From assembly GCF_963082655.1 (NCBI RefSeq), contig NC_081554.1:64508602-64572601 (forward strand): DNA of 64,000 nucleotides, given 5' to 3'. The stretch's first letter is position 1. Each line of letters starts with the position of its first letter. Positions 22,770 to 34,149 of this stretch are shown here, one piece after another. A program made the position numbers and the translations under genes. The stretch comes from Stomoxys calcitrans (taxonomy: Eukaryota; Arthropoda; Insecta; Diptera; Muscidae). The notes below the pieces were generated by a model. The model had not been told where the DNA came from. It did no database searches and was given only the letters and a program-made list of their open reading frames with translations.

Positions 22770-23690
22770 GGTTCTCTTTTTATATGTCCTTCGCCATAGG
22801 ATGGGCCTATATCAATTCGATCTAGACATGTCCGTCTGTCTTTCTGTCGAAAAGCTCGCTAAATTTCGGAGGAGTAAAGCTTGGCGTTTGAAATTTTGCA
22901 CAAATACTTCTTATTAGTGTAGGCCGGTTGGGATTGTAAATGGGCCATACAAACCGATCTTGGATCTTGATTTCTTGAGCCACTAGAGGGCGCAATTCTT
23001 GTCTCATTTGGCTGAAATTTTTCATGAGGTGTTTTGTTTTGAATTCCAATAACTTTGCTAAGTATGGTTTAAATTGGTCCATAACCCAATTTAGATGCCA
23101 TATAAACCGATTTGGCATCTTGACATCTTTAGCCTCTAGAGGGCGCAATTATTATCCGATTTTGCTGAAATTTTGGGTAAAGTGTCTTGTTTTGTCTCAC
23201 AACAACTGTGCCAAGTATAATCTAAATCGGTTCATAACATGACATAGCTTCCATATAAACCGATCATCCGATTACAATTCTTAAGAGGGCTCAATTTTTA
23301 TCCGATTTGTATGAAATTTTGTACAACGGCTTCTCCTACGACCTTCAACATACGTGTCGAATATGGTCTAAATCGGTCTATACCCTGATACAGCTCCCAT
23401 ATAAACCGATCTCCTACTCTTACTTCTTGAGCCACTAAAGGTCGCAATTCATATCAGAAACGGTTGAAATTTTACACAATGACTGATTCTATGGTCGCCA
23501 AATGCAATTCAATTATGGTCCAAATCGGAACATAACTTGATATAGCTCCAATATCATAGCAATTCTTACCCATTATCCCTTGTTTGCCTAAATAGGAACA
23601 CCGGGCAAAGAACTCGATAAATGCGATCCATGGTGGAGGGTATATGAGATTCGGCCCGGCCGAACTCAGCACGCTTTTAAATGTTCATTT
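22770..23690 (-). repeat. Composite repeat with about five 150-bp tandem units (array 2)
   Basis: Read on the minus strand, the element starts near 23690 with a GC-rich palindrome (TTCGGCCCGGCCGAA at about 23651-23665). It continues through degenerate units in which a TATAAACCGATC-type block recurs about every 150 bases (near 22955, 23102, 23260 and 23402). It ends with GACATGTCTAGATCG and a CCATAGGATGG-type block near 22800. Structure as in array 1 at 3780-4690, but inverted. Apparent proteins in it are artefacts of the unit length. Confidence 0.65.
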
Positions 23691-23944
23691 CTAAAGCGGT
23701 CAGCCACCAAGCAGAGAGCACTGGATCTTGACAAGTAAATTTCAAGTCAAAAAAGGAATTACGAACAAGTAAAAAAAAGCCAGGATTACTCATCAACGAA
23801 CTTGTTCTTACCTACGAAGATCTAGACCGAGTTCACACTTAGGGAGAAGAAACAAATTCGAGACAACTCGAGAGCGGTATAGATGAAATCGAAGAAATTT
23901 GGTTCACTTTTCATCTGCTGACGATCAAGGGCCAGCATCAGCGG

Positions 23945-24036
23945 ATGTTGTTGTAGTACTGTGTTGTACACTGAGGCGGCAGAAGGATCTCAACGGGTCA
24001 GTCCGGTACGAACAACCGGCTACCATGGGATTAGTG
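23945..24036 (+). repeat. SINE-like short repeat, partial
   Basis: A partial copy reads GTTGTTGTAGTACTGTGTTG through GGGTCAGTCCGGTACG to ACCATGGGATT, with a deletion in the middle. Confidence 0.55.
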
Positions 24037-24394
24037 TAGATCCGAGAAGTGGGTCTGGCTCAATATCTGTCAATCAATAAGGACAGAAACATAGAGAAGG
24101 TGAGTGTTATGGCTGGAGCTCCTGAATCAGCCGGTCGAAAGCCTTAATCACTCTTCGAGTGGCCCTCTAGGGTAATGTAGATAGCCAAACTGACAGTTCG
24201 TATAGTGGCAAAGGCATGAATTCCAACTGAAGCTATTGAAACGGAGGCTGTGAGCGATGCAGAACGCTATGAAGAACAAAAATTGGGAACTCAACTCACA
24301 AAAAAAACCTGTGCGGAAATCTGAGGCCTGATTCTGAAGGCATCATTCGTCGTGGTCTTAGAACGCTCTATCTGGGGAATAGCAATTGCAATCT

Positions 24395-24800
24395 TAGGGT
24401 TGAATTTCGGTTTTGTACAGGAGAGAACCTCTAGATCATGCGGGTTTATACAACATTCATGCAGACACGGTAGCAGCTGCGGTAAATAGCTACCAGGTGA
24501 ATATAGTCCTTGGCGAACGACCACCTCCAGTTGCACCTGAAGAAATTTACCTTCCCCGGCAAACCAGACCAGTTCTGGCTCAATTATGTTCCGGCGGATG
24601 CAGCCGTCTGAATTCCTACCTAGCAAGGATTGATGCAGGCGTGCAAGATGTATGTCCCGATTACGACCAGGGACCACACGACACACCCAGCCAGACCCAC
24701 TCGACTTAGACCCTGATCTCTGGACGCACCCCATCTTAGTCGCAGAGTTCCTGAATCTGGACACTCAACAGAATCAAGCAGACGAAAGATAGAACACAAA
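24395..24800 (+). mobile_element. Jockey-like LINE C-terminal fragment
   Basis: The best-preserved C-terminus of this family in the window has recognisable blocks YNIHADTVAAAVNSYQV, VLGERPPPVAPEEIYLPRQ, LCSGGCSRLNSYLARID and DQGPHDT, then NQADER followed by a stop. Small deletions break the frame after DT. It is truncated at its 5' end. Confidence 0.65.
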
Positions 24801-25301
24801 CAACTGCTTCAACAAAACAAATGGCTGATGTAGGAAGGAAATTGTTAACGTAAGAACTCTACTATCCGCATGACTTTTGTCATGTGCGTAGGTTTCCCAA
24901 TGGATGAAACTGTAGCACTTAACACTGAGGCAGCATAAAATCCCATAATTCCTTCCAATTGTGGTTTGTTATATAACTTCTATGCTCCATAACAAATTAG
25001 ACTACTCTTATTTTTTTTTTATTCCTTGACAAGGCTTTGTTGAAATGTTTATTAATAATTTCTTCTTCTTCCTTTTAATTAAAATAAAATTTAAACAAAA
25101 TACTAAAAGTAGAGGATATATGCGAAAGGAAACAAAAAAAATGAGTACATCAGTAAATAATTTAATTAAATAGTAAGTAGACATGAATGTTTGTTTTTCT
25201 TTTAACGAAATGAATGATGAATGCGACGAACCATCAGACCAAGAATAAAAAAATGCTTATATTTAATGGAGTAGTTTAACGAACGAACACGATATGGATT
25301 T

Positions 25302-28195
25302 TTAATCGTCTAAAGTAATGTGTAAATTGGCAGAAGGGTGTAGACCGATCTCCTTTAGTGTACATGCATCATGTTCTGAGTCTAGAGCTTTGCGTGGAAA
25401 AGCACATATAAGCTTGTAGCCACTTTTTGGAATATGCGAATGGCATTGCCTAATGTAAGAGCGCAAGGCCAACAACTTTGTGTCCGAGGGCCAACGCAGT
25501 TGGACCACCTCGTCGGCACCCTCGGCATTGATAAGTCTTACTTTAAGCATGGTCAGTACGTCCTTATTCGTGCCCAGTTGTTCTTCATAGGATGTGCGCT
25601 CACAGGCACTTTTGGTATCGTCTTCTTGGAATTCTTCTACGCTGCCAAAATCGCTAGCCCCATCGGCGGCCTCATCATCATCCTCCTCTTCGTCATCGCT
25701 CACTGTAGTTGTTGTTATACCATTCGATTTACGCTTTCGTCCATTGCCACTACTAACACCATTCTCGTTCATTGAATTGCGTATGGCCAAAGCAATCTGC
25801 TCATCTTCGGATAATTCCATAATTTTATTTCGTTTCTTAGGAATACTCGAGGATTTGAGAGACGAATTACTGCTGGCATTGGAATTACCATCATCATCAG
25901 CATTATATTTGCTGCTACTTGTAGCAGTTCCACCCTCATCGTCGCTATCCAGGCAAATGGCAGTGGCTGAGCGTTTATTACTAGAGGAAGTCGAAGGACC
26001 ACAGTCCTCCTCGAGCTCTTGGCTAAAATCTTTATTATCGATTAGAAATTGTTTCAAATCGTTGAGTAGTGTTGACTGTTTGGGATTGGTACACTTCCAC
26101 ATTTCCTCCCCGGTACGAGGATCAATTACGCACACATAAGGTAGTTTGGCACAGTGGTAGAAGGCAACAAAACGTCGGCCTTCGGATGAGTCACCATCAA
26201 CCTAAAAAAGGTAAGACGTTTTTAGAATCATAGTTCTAAATTAAGAGTTTTATAAACATGGACGCCAATATTTGAATTCTAAGCAAATGACTAAAGTGAA
26301 GCTTTACATTGTAGGTATTTTGAAATCCAGCATAGTAACCAGAGCTTAGTTGGGTAAAGTAATAATGACAAATAAGACAATTTCCTGGTTATATTGAGAA
26401 CCCATCGACTGAGATCTGTTTTAGACTGCCTGACCATAATACGGTCCTGCAGGCGGATATCCATGCGATATCGGAATGCGTGAGGTGGTGTGGTGCTAAC
26501 GCGAGGACGTCGAGTTTGAACATCTTTAAGGACATGAGGGCAATAACAACCAGGACAGTAAGATCACCAACATCCTTGCAGCGTAAGAAGGAGATTAACT
26601 TCTCTGAGGATGGCAAAATCCGCATCGTTTGGGTGCCGGGCCATTACGCAATAAGGGGGAATGAAAGGGCAAAGGAATGGCGGTGAAGGCCAGAGGACTG
26701 CCGTCAATAAACTTGGTTAACCCGAAGTCTTTCGGGTCGACGCAGTCCGCGTTAAGGATGTGGGCAACGAGTGCGCATGCAACCCTGTGGAACAGCGAAA
26801 CGGTCGGTAGGGCGGCAAAAATCCTATGGGGGGATCCACATCCTGAGAAGACGAGGCTATTACTGAAAGGAAGTAAGAAGGAGTCCAGTATAGCTACAGA
26901 AACCATGACGGGACACCTAAAAGTGATAGGGTAAGGGGACGAGAACTGGGACCGGTCCCTATCTCCAGAGGACTTATCACGTGACAGGTTTGTCACCCGT
27001 CCCATTTCCCGTAGGGTAGTTATAAAACGATACCTATGTCCTTATCCGCAAAGATAGTTTCTGGACTCAACTTTAAGCATTGTGTTACTGCTTTTGATAT
27101 AAAAAAGCAAATCATGCTGTAAAGACGAGACAATCTATCACTAAGAATACAATAGAAAAAAATTCCATGTGCTGAGCCACTTTGTTGAGCTATAATCTTT
27201 CCTGCATTCGGGTTTACATATTGGGATCGATCTACGAGCACCCCTGGATATATACCCCGCGAATCTGTTGCTACAACGACAACAACGTGTAGAGATAAAA
27301 TCCTTTATAAAACTTATTTTAGGTACTTAAAAGATAAAAAACGAACATAAGTGGAGATCAAGGTTTTTCTTTTAAAGGGTACTGTTTAAGGGTTTTAATC
27401 GATTTTGTTAATATAAAAAGTTGATCGTTTGCTCATACGGTAACTTTCAATGTCCTAATTGCCATAACTTACCTGCCATAAGAGAAATTGTCTTTTCATT
27501 AGTTTCCGCAATGCCTTGTCAGACCACACATCACGATTCAAAAGCTGTGAATCGAAATTATCACTTTGAACATTAACTAGCAGCCATTGCTTCAAGGCTT
27601 CCGCTCGATCTCTGGCCGAGGAAAATTTGCCAGCAAACGCAATATCTGTGGGTGGACGAAACAAATCTTCCAGGCGGCTTTTTTTCGGTTCCGACATTTG
27701 AGCACTGGCCACCATATCAGCAGCGCGATTACGTCGCGATGAGCTACGACTGTGCGAAGCAGCTTCGTACAAATTGTCCAAAGCGGCAAGGCCACTGCCA
27801 TCAGCTGCCTGTTCCAATTGCTCTTCCATTAGGGCGCCCTCTCGGGCAAAATCTCGCAGTGGGCAAACTTTAACACGACGCGTTGTTGAAGCCCTCAATC
27901 GTGGTGGTGGAGCGGCAGCATAAAAGTTATCGTCTTCAGGTCCTATCAACTGCTCTCGAATAGGTGCTATGGGTGCCCGCACCCCATCCTCATCTTCATC
28001 CAGAAGCGGCAAATTTGCCTCGGCATCATCAGCTCCCTCGCCAAGACTAGCTCCGCCACCTCCTTCGAAGAAGAGTGCAACAGCAGCCTCAACATCATTG
28101 TTGCAAGCAGCTAGTAAATGCTTGGCTTCAGCTTCATTTGTTCCAGTTACTTCACATACACTTTGCACCAAATCACTTGGAGGCGTTTGGGACAT
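25302..28195 (-). CDS. UBXN7: UBXN7-like UBA-UAS-UBX protein
   Basis: Two coding exons, 27473-28195 and 25302-26201, join in phase 0 (donor GTAAGT, acceptor TTTTTTAG) to give 540 residues; vertebrate UBXN7 is about 490. UBXN7 proteins link the p97/VCP ATPase to ubiquitinated substrates and cullin ligases. Seen in order are an N-terminal UBA-like domain (VCEVTGTNEAEAKHLLAACN, about residues 10-50), a thioredoxin-like UAS domain from about 180 to 300 that spans the intron (FLLWQ|VDGDSSEGRRF, then YVCVIDPRTGEEMW), an acidic serine-rich linker, a ubiquitin-interacting motif near 370 (SEDEQIALAIRNSM), and a C-terminal UBX domain from about 460 with the p97-contacting FPR loop (CAFPRKAL). All expected domains are intact. 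The intron contains a LINE fragment at 26385-27010. Confidence 0.92.
26385..27010 (+). mobile_element. LOA-like LINE, RNase H and 3' coding fragment, in the UBXN7 intron
   Basis: Frames resemble ECVRWCGANARTSSLNIF and IRIVWVPGHYAIRGNERAKE, the RNase H region of the same LINE family found at 48709, 51690 and 55080. Small deletions and stops interrupt it. Its sense strand opposes the UBXN7-like gene. Confidence 0.7.
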
Positions 28196-30215
28196 GTTCA
28201 CTTTCCCAATTTGTTTGGATAATCGTTATATGCTAGGTTTTTTTCGACTTTTTTTCTTCCCAATAAAATGTGTTACTTTATTTTTCCATCCGTTATTCGA
28301 GGATTTTGTTTGACATTGGGATCGACTAATCGATTAATCGAAATTTTGTGTTAAAAAAATCAAAGTCGACTTTTAGTGGATAGAAAAATAAAAAAACTGA
28401 TATTTTATCCATAACATCTGACTTGCACTGGATAGTATTGGGTTGGATTTGGGTTCTAGTGTAAACATTGATTTTTTTAATTGATTGAAATTTAATAGTA
28501 ATTAACCATTCACAATAGTTGATATACTATTGGGTTGCCCAAAAAGTAATTGCGGATTTTTTATAAGAAAGTAAATGCATTTTTAATAAAACTTAGAATG
28601 AACTTTAATCAAATATACTTTTTTTACACGTTTTTTCTAAAGCAAACTAAAAGTCACAGCTGATAACTGACAGAAGAAAGAATGCAATTACAGAGTCACA
28701 AGCTGTGAAAAAATTTGTCAACGCCGACTATATGAAAAATCCGCAATTACTTTTTGGGCAACCCAATATTTCCCACTGTTTAGTTATCCATCTCATATAT
28801 ATGCCTAATGAATTGTAGGGTATCCAATAAAGTATAAATTAGTCTGGCCAGTACCGCAATTCTGTAACTTATAACGAACATCGCTTAGTTAAATATGTCA
28901 ACACAAAAATCGTTTGCATTAACAACTCATTATTATAGATTTATACTTAAGAAACAATTTTTTTTATAATATTTTAACTTAAATATTGAGCAAATAAATA
29001 AATTAAAGAAAAAACTATGTTATTCTATAATTCCTCGTTATCTATTTTTTCTCTCTGGCAACTCTACTCAGAAAACGAAAAAAACAAAGAGGAATCGACA
29101 AAAATAAGAAATATATTTTCTCAAAGCCTGAAATTCTTCTTTTATTAGTTTAAAAACATCACAAGTCTAAATAAAATGTACACAATTATTTAGGAAAAGT
29201 TCTATCAATACCAATTACTTCCTATAAAACTTTTGCTGACATTTTTTTATATTATCGCTTTTTATCTAAACGATTTTCGTTAAAACACTTTACTGAATTA
29301 CACTTCAGAAGAATCTGCGCCTCTTAGGTTTAAGTAATATATCTCTCTTGTAGCGCCATCTTGAAGATTTACACGGCGAAGTGAAACTATGTGGTATCTC
29401 TTTATTTCTTGTCACTTTGGGCTCCTCTTGCTCAAATAACAAGAGTGTTTGTATTATGATAATCAGCTGTTTAATAGTTGGCTGCCAACACAACGACCCC
29501 AAAAAAGAAGAGAATCCGAGAATCAATTGTGTTTAGTAACTCGGAGAGAGCGGTCGTGGTCGTAGTTGTTAAACGAAAAGTAATGGTGTTTGTGTGCAAA
29601 AAAATAAAAATGTTACTTCCACAAAAAATCTTTATTATGTTCTAATAAAAGAAAAATTTGCCATCTTATAACAGCGAAGGATCAAAAGGTTAATTCTCTA
29701 GGCAAAAAATAAAAAAGAAATTGTGAAAATCACCCAATAACCCCCCTGTTTAATGAGTGCAACAAACCTGTGTGTGTGTACGAATGTATATCTCTTTTGG
29801 TGTGTGGCAGTGTATAGTGTTTTTTTCTTACGGGTTGGTGTTATGTGAAAACAAAAGTAAAGAAAAGATACATGAAAAAAATACCAATTCAGCAGAGTAA
29901 ATTTTTTTTCAAGAAAATATCCGCTGATATACTCTATTAATGCTGTGTTTGACTTTATTGTTTGCCATTTCAAAAGAAGAGTAAAAAAAATAACATATAA
30001 TCTATAACAAAAAGATTTAAATAAAGCCCATAAGCACAGAGCATATTGCGAGTTATTAGTCTGCTGTGTCTTTTGTTCTTTATCCCCTTTTAACTTCCTC
30101 ACTGACGGCGGAGCTACTCATGGTGGTGAATATCGCGAAGTATTAGCTAGCTCCACTTTTCATTTCGTATTACTTCAAAAAAGCTGAGTAAACTCCAGGA
30201 ACAACAGCAGAAACA
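28196..30215. promoter_or_regulatory. Divergent intergenic region between UBXN7-like and BLTP3-like genes
   Basis: The two genes start in opposite directions 2 kb apart. The region holds a mariner-type MITE at 28530-28766 and otherwise AT-rich sequence with no coding frame I trust. A palindromic block GATCGACTAATCGATTAATC at about 28320-28340 lies 130 bases upstream of the UBXN7 start and could be a promoter element; this is speculative. Confidence 0.4.
28530..28766 (+). mobile_element. Mariner-type MITE, copy 1
   Basis: A 237-bp element has terminal inverted repeats starting TTGGGTTGCCCAAAAAGTAA and is flanked by TA on both sides (28528-28529 and 28767-28768). It encodes nothing. Near-identical copies lie at 32214-32449 (inverted) and 57937-58183. 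TA duplication and terminal structure point to the Tc1/mariner superfamily; the source transposon is not in the window. Confidence 0.85.
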
Positions 30216-30259
30216 ATGGTTTCTCTTATCAAAAATCAACTGCTGAAACATCTATCAAT
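30216..30259 (+). CDS. First coding exon of a BLTP3/UHRF1BP1-like lipid transfer protein (partial)
   Basis: A short exon encodes MVSLIKNQLLKHLS plus two bases and ends at a good GTAAGT donor. This peptide matches the very N-terminus of the bridge-like lipid transfer protein 3 family (UHRF1BP1 and UHRF1BP1L; chorein N-terminal domain), in which the sequence continues with FTKNLSPDKI. These are long rod-shaped proteins that move lipids between membranes at contact sites. I could not find the next exon anywhere to 64000, so the following intron would exceed 33 kb. The call rests on 14 residues, the start context AAACAATGG and the donor. Confidence 0.6.
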
Positions 30260-30799
30260 GTAAGTCAATAGCTATGAGTATGAGGTTAAAGTTGAAAAAT
30301 AGTGTTTATATTTATTAGCATGTTTGTCCCCAACTGCAACGAACACCGAAATATATGGTCATCAATTGTGTCATTGTTGTAACGTTGTTCTTTAGCTCCA
30401 CAGTTGTGGTTGTTGTGAGCATTCAATGTAGCAAAACAAAAATAATTGATTTTTTTCTCACTCTCTCTCTCTCTCTCTGTCATTTTGGCATGTGTGTGCT
30501 CACATTCATGCTTGAAAGCGTAAAATGAAGCACAAAACAACGAGAATCCAATTGGTGAAAATATGTACTGGCGAAAGGGTTTGTGTGTGGGGTCATAGCA
30601 ATGTTTCTGATTTTTTTTTGCACTTTCACACACCACTGTGGCTATCTACTGCTGCTGATTCTTATGAGGGCGTTAGTGTAAATATTTATTATTGAGATAA
30701 CAGCTGCGTTGTCGTGTTTTAAACTTCTTTGATTAAAAAACAGATATAAAAACGACCATAATTTGTGTCGAGCAGAAATCGGCAAAACAACAGAAATTT

Positions 30800-32540
30800 G
30801 GAGGCTAAACTGCACTTTATAGGGCGCAAATCCGATTTTGCTGAAATTTGGTATTTGGGTTTGGGTTGACCCAGCAACACGGATCTGAAGTCATTTTTTT
30901 GGGGCAAAGGCCCAAACACCCCAGGGGGCGAAAAACTTCCCCTCAATGAGAAGTGCTTATTTAGTATTAACGAGTAGATTAAAAATGTGAACAAGTCATT
31001 GTTCAATTATGTAGAACAAAATATTGGTGTTTTTGGCCTAAAACCTAACATAAATCTCTGTGTCAAATTTCGGCGAAATCGGACTATAAATGTGCCTTTT
31101 ATGGGGCCAAGACTTTAAATCGAAAGATCGGTTTATATGGCAGCTATATCAAAAGTCTGAACCGATGTAGGCCAAATTGAAGAAGAATGTTGAAGGGACT
31201 AACACAACTCACTGACCCAAATTTTGGCAAAATCGGACAATAAATGCGCCTTTTATGGGCCCAAGACCTTTAATCGAGAGATCGGTCTATATGGCAGCTA
31301 TATCCAAATCTGGACCGATCTGCGCAAAATTGCAACAAGATGTCAAGGTTAATAACACAACTCACTGTCCCAAATTTCGGCGACATCGGACCTTAAATCG
31401 AGAAATCGGTCTATATGGCAGTTATATCCAAATCTGAACCGCTCTGGGCCATATTGAAGAGGGTTGTTGAAGGGCCTAACACAACTCACTGTCTCAAATT
31501 TCAGCGACATTGGACAATAAATGAACCTTTTATGGCCCCAAAACCTTAAACCGGGATATCGGTCTATATGGCAACTATATCCAAATCTGGACCGATCTGT
31601 GCCATATTGCAGAAGTATGTCAAGGGGCTTAGCTTAACTCACTGTCCCAAATTTCGGCGACATCGGACAATAAATGCGCCTTTTATGGGCACAAAACCTT
31701 AAATCGAGAAATCGGTCTATATGGCAGTTATATCCAAATCTGTACCGATCAGGGCAAAATTGAAGAAGGATATCGAAAGGCCTAAGATAACTCACTGTCC
31801 CCAATTTCAGCAAAATTGGATAATAAATGTGGCTTTTATGGGCCTAAGACCCTAAATCGGCGGATCGGTCTATATGGCAGCCATATTCAAATCTGGACCG
31901 ATCTGAGCATAATTGACGAAGGATGTCGAAGGGCTTAGCACAACTCACTGTCCCAAATTTCAGCAAAATTGGATAATAAATGTGGCTTTTATGGGCCTAA
32001 GACCCTAAATCTGCGGATCGGTCTATATGGGGGCTATATCAAGATATAGTGCGATATAGCACATTTGAACATAACCTGCTTATGGACAAAAAAATAATCT
32101 GTGCAGTGTTTCAGCTCAATATCTCTATTTTTAAAGACTGTAGCGTGATTTTAACAGACAAACGGACGGACATGTCTAGATCGTCTTAGATTTTTACTCT
32201 GATCAAGAATATATTGGGTTGCCCAAAAAGTAATTGCGGATTTTTCATATAGTCGGCGTTGACAAATTTTTTCACAGCTTGTGACTCTGTATTTGCATTC
32301 TTTCTTCTGTCAGTTATCAGCTGTTAATTTTAGCTTGCTTTAGAAAAAAAGTGTAAAAGGGTATATTTGATTAAAGTTCATTCTAAGTTTTATTAAAAAT
32401 GCATTTACTTTCTTTTAAAAAAACCGCAATTACTTTTTGGGCAACCCAATATATTCTTTATAGGTTCGGAAATGGATATTTCGATGTGTTGCAAACGGAA
32501 TGACAAAATGTATATACCTCCATCCTTCGGTGGTGGGTAT
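30800..32540 (+). repeat. Composite repeat with about seven 150-bp tandem units (array 3)
   Basis: The block ATCGGTCTATATGGCAG recurs near 31127, 31281, 31405, 31557, 31710, 31863 and 32013. The period is about 153 bases, with one shortened unit of about 124. The array ends in GACATGTCTAGATCG and a terminal CTTCGGTGGTGGGTATAAAA at about 32530. A MITE at 32214-32449 has inserted between the array and that terminus. This is the most regular array in the window. Confidence 0.7.
32214..32449 (-). mobile_element. Mariner-type MITE, copy 2
   Basis: A 236-bp copy is inverted relative to copy 1, flanked by TA at 32212-32213 and 32450-32451. It lies inside the 3' tail of repeat array 3, separating GATCAAGAATATA from the rest of the tail. 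Confidence 0.85.
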
Positions 32541-32694
32541 AAAAAAATGTCTAAAAATTGGACCCAAGTTCTTATGGTGCCTAGGAACTTTTGCACTCCC
32601 TAGGCGATATGGGTATCAAATGAAACAGAATGACGAGTAAATTGCTAATTTGGTAGAGTAGATTACAAATGAAAAAGGAAAAATTGGAAACATT

Positions 32695-33990
32695 TTTATA
32701 CCCACCACCATAGGATGGGGTTATACTAATCTAGTTATTCCGCTTGTAACACCTCGAAATATGGATCTGCTACCCATAAATTTCGTATATTTTGGATCGT
32801 TTCGACATTCTGAATCTATCCGTCCGTCCGTCTGTCGAAATCTCGGTACCGGTCGAACGCCTAAAGCTAGCCGCCTGAAATTTTGCATAGATACTTCTTA
32901 TTGATGTAAGTCTTTGGGGAATGTAGATGGGCCCTATCGGTTCAGATTTAGTTATAGCCCCCATATAAACCGATCCCAAGATTATTCTTTTTGAGCTCTT
33001 AGAATTCTCAATTTTCATCCGATGTGTCTGAAATTGGAAACAAACACTTGTGTTATGACTTACAACATGCAGGCCAAGTATGATCCGAATTGGTCTATAA
33101 ACAGATATAGTCCCCATATAAGTCGATTTCCGGATTTGACTTCTTGAGCCCTTTAAAGCTTGAAATTTCATACGACTTGGCTAAAATTTGGGACAAGCAC
33201 ATAACTTTCAACATCCACGTCAAGTTTGATACGAATCGGTCAATAAACAGATATAGCCCCCATATAAACCGATTCCCGGATTTTTTTTCTCGAGCTCTTA
33301 GAAGCCACAATTTTTATCTGATTTGCCTGAAATTTGGAACAAGCACATGTGCTATGAATTTCAACTCCATGCCAAGTATGATCCGAGTCGGTCTATAAAC
33401 AGATATAGCCCCCATATAAACCGATCCCCTGATTTGACTTCTTGAGCCATTAGAAGCCTCAATTTTCATCCGATTTGTCTGAAATTTGAAAAAAAAACAC
33501 TTGTGGTATAACTTTCAACATCCACGCTAAGTATGATCCGAATCGGTCTATAAACAGATATAGCCCCCCATACAAGCCAATCCCCGGATTTTACTTCTTG
33601 AGGTATTTGAAGCCTCAATTTTCATACCGTTTGGCTGAAATTTGGAACAAACACTTGTGTTATGACTTTTAACATCCACGCCAAGTATTTTCCGAATCAG
33701 TATATAAACAGATATAACGCCCATAAAGAACTTTGTCCCGATTTGACTTCTTGAGCCCTTAGAAGTCTCATTTTTTATACGACTTAGTTGAAATTTGGAG
33801 CAAGTATTATGACTTTCAACATCCATACCCAAGTATGATCCAAATCGGTCTTTAAACAGATATAGCCCCATATTAACTTATCCCCGGATTTGACTTCTTC
33901 AGCCTAAATTTTCAACTGATTTGGCCCAAAACCCTATCATATGACTTACAACAAGCCAAGTTTTATCCGAATCGGTCAATATGGTGATAT
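32695..33990 (-). repeat. Composite repeat with about seven 150-bp tandem units (array 4)
   Basis: The block CCCATATAAACCGAT recurs near 32960, 33112, 33258 and 33411, with more degenerate versions near 33570, 33717 and 33868. The left end has CCACCATAGGATGGGGTTATA and a GTCCGTCCGTCTGTCGAAA tract. The element is head-to-head with array 3, so the two form a large imperfect inverted arrangement of the same family. Confidence 0.65.
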
Positions 33991-34149
33991 AGGCCCCATC
34001 AGTTTTTTAAAAAAACGGAATCTAATTCGGAGCAATTTTTTTTTTAAATTTAATTGACTACGGCTCTATGAGTGTAAATAGGGTGATATTTACATTAGGC
34101 AGATTTAAAAACAAAATTTTAGCGGAACCCCCTAAAATGTCTCATTGTT

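Noticed and set aside
25434..26139. 113- and 181-codon plus-strand frames opposite the UBXN7-like exon
   Set aside because: Antisense shadows of the acidic, serine-rich linker; the serine and leucine runs reflect complementary codons.
29698..30636. Two minus-strand frames of 116-134 codons near the BLTP3-like exon
   Set aside because: Rich in Phe, Lys and Asn as expected of AT-rich DNA, with no domain; the first is in sequence upstream of the exon and the second covers it in antisense.
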